DNA of 64,000 nt from ZLKRG08 sp964565165. GTDB taxonomy: Bacteria; Actinomycetota; Actinomycetes; Nanopelagicales; Nanopelagicaceae. A model generated the notes under the pieces. That model did not search any database. It worked only from the letters and a program-made list of their open reading frames with translations, and was not told the DNA's origin. The translations under genes and the position numbers were made by a program. Positions 61,060-64,000 of the stretch are shown piece after piece (the first letter of the stretch is position 1; every line of letters starts with the position of its first letter). Location: contig CAZMDJ010000001.1 of the NCBI GenBank assembly GCA_964565165.1, forward strand, positions 26,833 through 90,832, given 5' to 3'.

Positions 61060-61560
61060 TTAAGCGCCTCGCGCCTTCCTGCGAAGCGATAATTCATCGT
61101 TACCTTCGCCACCAATTACCTGGCCATCAATTTCGCCCTGCAGTGTTGATAATGAACCCTCAACCTCAGATGCAACCTTGCCAACTGCAATTCCAAATAC
61201 GCCTTGACCGCCTTGAAGAAGGTCGATGATTTCATCTGGCGATGAGCATTCGTAAATTGATGCGCCATCAGACATCAGAGTCATCTTCTCGAGATCGTTG
61301 ATACCTTTTGAACGAAGATGTTCAACTGCGGTACGAATATTCTGAAGTGATACGCCGGCATCAAGTAGGCGCTTAATAATTTTTAAAACAAGGATGTCTT
61401 GGAATCCGTATAAACGCGCACTTCCAGAACCTGCTGCAGTACGGATCGAAGGTTCAAGTAATCCAGTACGCGCCCAATAATCGAGCTGGCGATAGGTAAT
61501 ACCTGCCGCAGAGCATGCAGTAGCGCCGCGATAACCGATTGTTTCCATAGATTCGATCAC
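61060..61560 (-). CDS. MerR-family regulator, Rv1830-like
   Basis: A 166-residue MerR-type protein. The winged-helix N-terminus GYRGATACSAAGITYRQLDYWARTGLLEPSIR is followed by a FQDILVLKIIKRLLDAGVSLQNIR hinge. The C-terminus (YECSSPDEIIDLLQGGQGVFGIAV) is not a metal-binding loop. Position between DUF151 and gcvP matches mycobacterial Rv1830, a regulator linked to cell division. GTG at 61560 or ATG at 61548 could be the start. An inverted repeat lies 77-103 bases upstream. Confidence 0.88.
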   Translation of the reverse strand: MIESMETIGYRGATACSAAGITYRQLDYWARTGLLEPSIRTAAGSGSARLYGFQDILVLKIIKRLLDAGVSLQNIRTAVEHLRSKGINDLEKMTLMSDGASIYECSSPDEIIDLLQGGQGVFGIAVGKVASEVEGSLSTLQGEIDGQVIGGEGNDELSLRRKARGA

Positions 61561-61629
61561 TTAGGGAAGTCCTTGCTTGTGGGGAGAAGGCAAATGTACG
61601 CCTGTAATCCCTTGCCACCTAGAACCGAC

Positions 61630-61670
61630 ACGCTCGAAACCTCTACTTCACCTTTAGAGTTTTACGCTCG
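61630..61670. repeat. Inverted repeat nested in direct repeats, upstream of merR
   Basis: AAACCTCTA (61637-61645) and TAGAGTTTT (61655-61663) are inverted arms matching at 8 of 9 bases with a 9-base spacer. They are flanked by two copies of ACGCTCG (61630-61636, 61664-61670). The element starts 3 bases after the DUF151 stop. It could be a terminator hairpin for DUF151 or an operator for the MerR gene. Confidence 0.45.
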
Positions 61671-61673
61671 CAA

Positions 61674-62147
61674 TTAAGCGAAATCCTCTGGCGAGATATC
61701 GTCCAAGAACTCCTTGAACTTCTCGATCTCATCTTCGCCTTGGTCGGGAATCGAAATTCCTGCCGCATCAAAGAGCTCAGTGCGGGCCAAAATCGGCGCC
61801 TCTACTCGAACGGCAAGTGCCACCGCATCTGATGGACGCGATGAGATCTTCTGCTCTACTCGATCTTCATCGACCAGAATTAAATGTGAATAAAAAACGC
61901 CATCACGAAGTTCAGTTAAGTGCACCGAACGTAATTTGATCTTCTCTGCCTCAAGAATATTTACAAGCAAGTCGTGAGTTAATGGACGTTGCGGAGTTAA
62001 GACCTGCTGACTAAATGCAATCGCAGTCGCTTCTGCGGTTCCAACCCAGATTGGCAGGTAACGCTGACCAGAGATCTCTTTTAGGAGAACGATCGGTTGG
62101 TTAGATGGCATCTCAATTCGGACGCCAATAACCTCTACCGGAATCAT
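61674..62147 (-). CDS. Bifunctional nuclease family protein (DUF151)
   Basis: A 157-residue DUF151 protein: VEVIGVRIEMPSNQPIVLLKE, YLPIWVGTAEATAIA, and RPSDAVALAVRVEAPI are the family landmarks; the C-terminus is acidic. Some relatives have DNase/RNase activity, but the role in Actinobacteria is open. It lies 4 bases after ftsR in the conserved garA-ftsR-DUF151-merR block (Rv1827-Rv1830 in mycobacteria). Confidence 0.92.
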   Translation of the reverse strand: MIPVEVIGVRIEMPSNQPIVLLKEISGQRYLPIWVGTAEATAIAFSQQVLTPQRPLTHDLLVNILEAEKIKLRSVHLTELRDGVFYSHLILVDEDRVEQKISSRPSDAVALAVRVEAPILARTELFDAAGISIPDQGEDEIEKFKEFLDDISPEDFA

Positions 62148-62151
62148 ATTT

Positions 62152-62868
62152 TTATCGGAGTCGATTTAAGCCAGAACGAACTAGCGCTGCATGCAACTTA
62201 ACTGAAAGTGATGCTAGTTCGCGTTGAACTTCTTCGGCGCGAGCTTTCGCTTCGATGCTCTTCTGGCGAGTTAACGGTGTAATAACTTGTTCGATCAAAC
62301 CAACTTCGCGATCTGATGCTGACTTAAATGAACGTAAGTGACGCGCTTCGATACCGAAAGATGCAAGTTCAGTTACCGTCTTAGCAACTGCAAGTGCATC
62401 GCCATCGTAATAACGACCCTGCAAAGTAATTAGACCGTAGCTTTCGATCTCTACCAATTGATCATCCTTAAGACCCGATGCCTTAAGTAGCTCTTCGCGA
62501 GAAAGGCGAAGCTCAGAACCTTCAGCAAAAGATGCTGCGCTGATATCGCTATCTGTTGAGATTACGCCAAGTCGTGGAGCTGGTGCCGAACTTCCGTTGC
62601 CAGGAGTTAGCCCACGATCCATCGCATCTAAATTATCTTTAATAACCTTGAGCGGAAGATATTGATCGCGCTGTGCGAGAAGTACATAACGTAAACGATC
62701 TAAATCAACGCCAGTAAATTTACGGTAGCCAGATGGTGTTCGCTGAGGTTCAATCAAACCTTCTGATTCAAGGAAGCGAATCTTAGAAATAGTTACATCC
62801 GGAAACTCACCACGGAGTCTTCCAAGTACTTCCCCGATACTTAAATATGCGCGTGCTGGCACAGACAT
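62152..62868 (-). CDS. ftsR: MerR-family cell division regulator FtsR
   Basis: A 238-residue MerR-type regulator. The DNA-binding domain reads YLSIGEVLGRLRGEFPDVTISKIRFLESEGLI and TPSGYRKFTGVDLDRLRYVLLAQRDQYLPLKVIKDNLD. It matches Rv1828 and the corynebacterial FtsR, which activates ftsZ. It sits directly after the FHA gene, as in those genomes. A purine-rich AAAGGG lies upstream of the ATG. Confidence 0.9.
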   Translation of the reverse strand: MSVPARAYLSIGEVLGRLRGEFPDVTISKIRFLESEGLIEPQRTPSGYRKFTGVDLDRLRYVLLAQRDQYLPLKVIKDNLDAMDRGLTPGNGSSAPAPRLGVISTDSDISAASFAEGSELRLSREELLKASGLKDDQLVEIESYGLITLQGRYYDGDALAVAKTVTELASFGIEARHLRSFKSASDREVGLIEQVITPLTRQKSIEAKARAEEVQRELASLSVKLHAALVRSGLNRLR

Positions 62869-62881
62869 TTATATCTACCCT

Positions 62882-63307
62882 TTATTTCTTTCTATTATTC
62901 TGAACGAAAAGCATATGAAACTTGCCGAACTGAACTTCGTCGCCACTGGTTAAAGTTGCGCGAGCGATTGAATTATTGTTTACGTAAGTTCCGTTAAGAC
63001 TTCCAAGATCAATTAACTCAAATCTTTCGCCTGCTCGACGAATGTTGGCATGCTTACGCGAGACAGTTACGTCATCTAGAAGAACATCATTTTCGCCAGA
63101 GCGGCCAATAGATGTTTCTGGGGAATCTAGAAGAAATCGCTCTCCACGATTTGGTCCGCGGTGAATGATTAACATCGCCGCATCTGGATTTAATTGAGAG
63201 ATTACATTGCGCTCTTCAGTTGTTAGCTGTTCTAGAGCATCTTCTGAATCAACAGATCGAAGACCGAGATTGATAGTCGAGGTAACCTCGTACTCAATCT
63301 CCGCCAT
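62882..63307 (-). CDS. garA: FHA-domain regulator GarA/OdhI
   Basis: A 141-residue protein with a C-terminal FHA domain (about residues 60-135): SIGRSGENDVLLDDVTVSRKHANI and LGSLNGTYVNN are the phosphothreonine-binding loops. Relatives inhibit 2-oxoglutarate dehydrogenase and adjust glutamate metabolism when unphosphorylated; kinases switch them off at an N-terminal ETTS motif. Here the matching region reads EYEVTSTINL (T9, S10, T11), so one of the paired threonines is changed. Good ribosome-binding site (GAGGGAGAG). Confidence 0.93.
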   Translation of the reverse strand: MAEIEYEVTSTINLGLRSVDSEDALEQLTTEERNVISQLNPDAAMLIIHRGPNRGERFLLDSPETSIGRSGENDVLLDDVTVSRKHANIRRAGERFELIDLGSLNGTYVNNNSIARATLTSGDEVQFGKFHMLFVQNNRKK

Positions 63308-63409
63308 CTGGCTCTCCCTCAGTTAAATTCAATAAATTTTACGTTCAAGATGAACCTGAACTTGAGGGCGAACTTAATTCCCCGAAGGGGTTAACGTCAA
63401 GTGGAGGTT

Positions 63410-63784
63410 TTAGCCGATTAGAGCGGTGTAAGCCGCAGCATCCATCAGTTCAGATGATGGGCTTGAGACTTCAATCTCAGCAATCCAGCCAGCGCCATAA
63501 GGATCTGAATTTAAAGTCTCAGGTGCTGAATCAAGTGCATCGTTAATTGCAACTACTTTGCCAGAAACTGGTGAGAATAATTCTGAAACGCTCTTTGTTG
63601 ATTCAATCTCTCCGCAAACAGAACCTTCTGTAACGGTGTCGCCAACTTTTGGAAGCTGAACATAAACAATGTCGCCAAGTGCGCCCTGTGCGTAATCAGT
63701 AATACCAATCTTTACGCGATCACCAGATCCTTCAACCCATTCGTGATCTTTTGAGTATTGAAGATTTCCTGGAACGTTTGACAC
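63410..63784 (-). CDS. gcvH: Glycine cleavage system H protein
   Basis: A 124-residue lipoyl carrier that shuttles the aminomethyl group between GcvP and GcvT. The lipoylated lysine is in GEIESTKSVSELFSPVSG; KVGITDYAQGALGDIVYVQLP precedes it. The GTG start has a TAGGAG ribosome-binding site that includes the upstream gene's stop codon, so translation is probably coupled to the pgsA-like gene. gcvP lies five genes away in the same direction; gcvT is not in the window. Confidence 0.97.
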   Translation of the reverse strand: MSNVPGNLQYSKDHEWVEGSGDRVKIGITDYAQGALGDIVYVQLPKVGDTVTEGSVCGEIESTKSVSELFSPVSGKVVAINDALDSAPETLNSDPYGAGWIAEIEVSSPSSELMDAAAYTALIG

Positions 63785-63793
63785 TTGAGACTC

Positions 63794-64000
63794 CTAATCT
63801 GCGATTACTAAACCGTTGGGAAATCTAATACTTTTCACGCCAGATACCAAGTACCAAAAGCCGGTGATTAGGTAGAGCGCAATTCCCCACGCGCTAAATG
63901 CCCAACCAAATACGTATCCAAGAGTGGCTACCCAGCCTGAACTGTGAGATAGGAATAACAACGGGAATGCATAGAGCAGATTGAAGGTCGCAGCTTTTCC
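63794..64000 (-). CDS. CDP-alcohol phosphatidyltransferase, C-terminal part
   Basis: The last 68 residues of a membrane protein that runs off the window. It begins GKAATFNLLYAFPLLFL, the typical core of bacterial CDP-alcohol phosphatidyltransferases, and has two or three membrane helices (e.g. AFSAWGIALYLITGFWYLVSG). In mycobacteria pgsA2 lies a few genes from gcvH, so it is probably a PgsA-like enzyme making a phospholipid head-group. The catalytic CDP-alcohol motif lies outside the window. Confidence 0.8.
   Translation of the reverse strand, partial: GKAATFNLLYAFPLLFLSHSSGWVATLGYVFGWAFSAWGIALYLITGFWYLVSGVKSIRFPNGLVIAD

Noticed and set aside
1..64000. Mobile elements, prophage or genomic island
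   Set aside because: I found no transposase, integrase, phage gene or island border; nearly all genes are core actinobacterial genes in conserved order.

Overview
This window is a gene-dense stretch of a streamlined actinobacterial chromosome. Its GC content looks moderate by eye (roughly mid-40s percent, not computed). Three things point to Actinobacteria: the mycothiol ligase MshC, an mIHF-type nucleoid protein, and gene orders typical of the phylum (alaS-ruvX-mltG-aroE; aroC-K-B-Q-efp-nusB; pyrR-B-C-carAB-pyrD-F-mihF/gmk-rpoZ-coaBC-metK-priA-def-fmt-rsmB-rpe; recB-like/trmI/pafBC/tatAC/helY; gcvH-garA-ftsR-DUF151-merR-gcvP). The low GC, tiny spacers and missing accessory genes suggest a small-genome freshwater lineage such as acI / Nanopelagicales. 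That assignment is inference. Two 100-N runs (27723-27822 and 43973-44072) show it is a draft scaffold.

Layout. 1-33076 is one continuous plus-strand run: aspS (5' cut off), a lipoprotein, an FtsH-like membrane protease, DUF948, alaS, ruvX, mltG, shikimate genes, efp, nusB, the full UMP pathway, an mIHF-guanylate kinase fusion, rpoZ, coaBC, metK, a degenerate priA, def, fmt, rsmB, rpe and hisE-hisG. 33071-33933 (minus) holds serB with a separate ACT-domain gene. 33976-35350 has an ABC ATPase and ung. 35397-37563 (minus) has a purine permease and a YczE-like membrane protein, divergent from DUF554. 38327-42279 (minus) is an apt-acyltransferase-tdk-adh cluster, followed by tRNA-Leu(GAG). 42508-44416 holds a disrupted M20 peptidase and a gap-broken aldo/keto reductase. 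44466-47465 is the actinobacterial cluster histidine phosphatase-DUF3090-SCO1664 family-mshC. 47439-58161 has PAC2, HAD, a RecB-like nuclease, trmI-pafB-pafC-tatA-tatC-dagK-helY-exonuclease and a polyprenol mannosyltransferase. 58174-64000 (minus) is the glycine-cleavage/GarA/FtsR region, ending in a partial pgsA-like gene.

How it works together. Most genes overlap by 1-20 bases (ATGA or TAATG junctions), so translational coupling is the rule. Where a new transcript must begin, the same arrangement recurs: a TANNNT -10 hexamer exactly 6-7 bases before ATG/GTG and no Shine-Dalgarno, which predicts leaderless mRNAs at 13 starts. The pyr operon has a PyrR-binding hairpin over its first ribosome-binding site. 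Four of seven convergent gene pairs overlap at their 3' ends.

Most notable: an mIHF-Gmk fusion; PafBC directly fused in layout to trmI with the whole Pup-proteasome block absent; the leaderless-promoter pattern; a split SerB; an M20 gene with an in-frame stop; and the poorly understood gene trio upstream of mshC. There is no CRISPR array, insertion sequence, prophage or rRNA. No gene-free stretch exceeds 300 bases.
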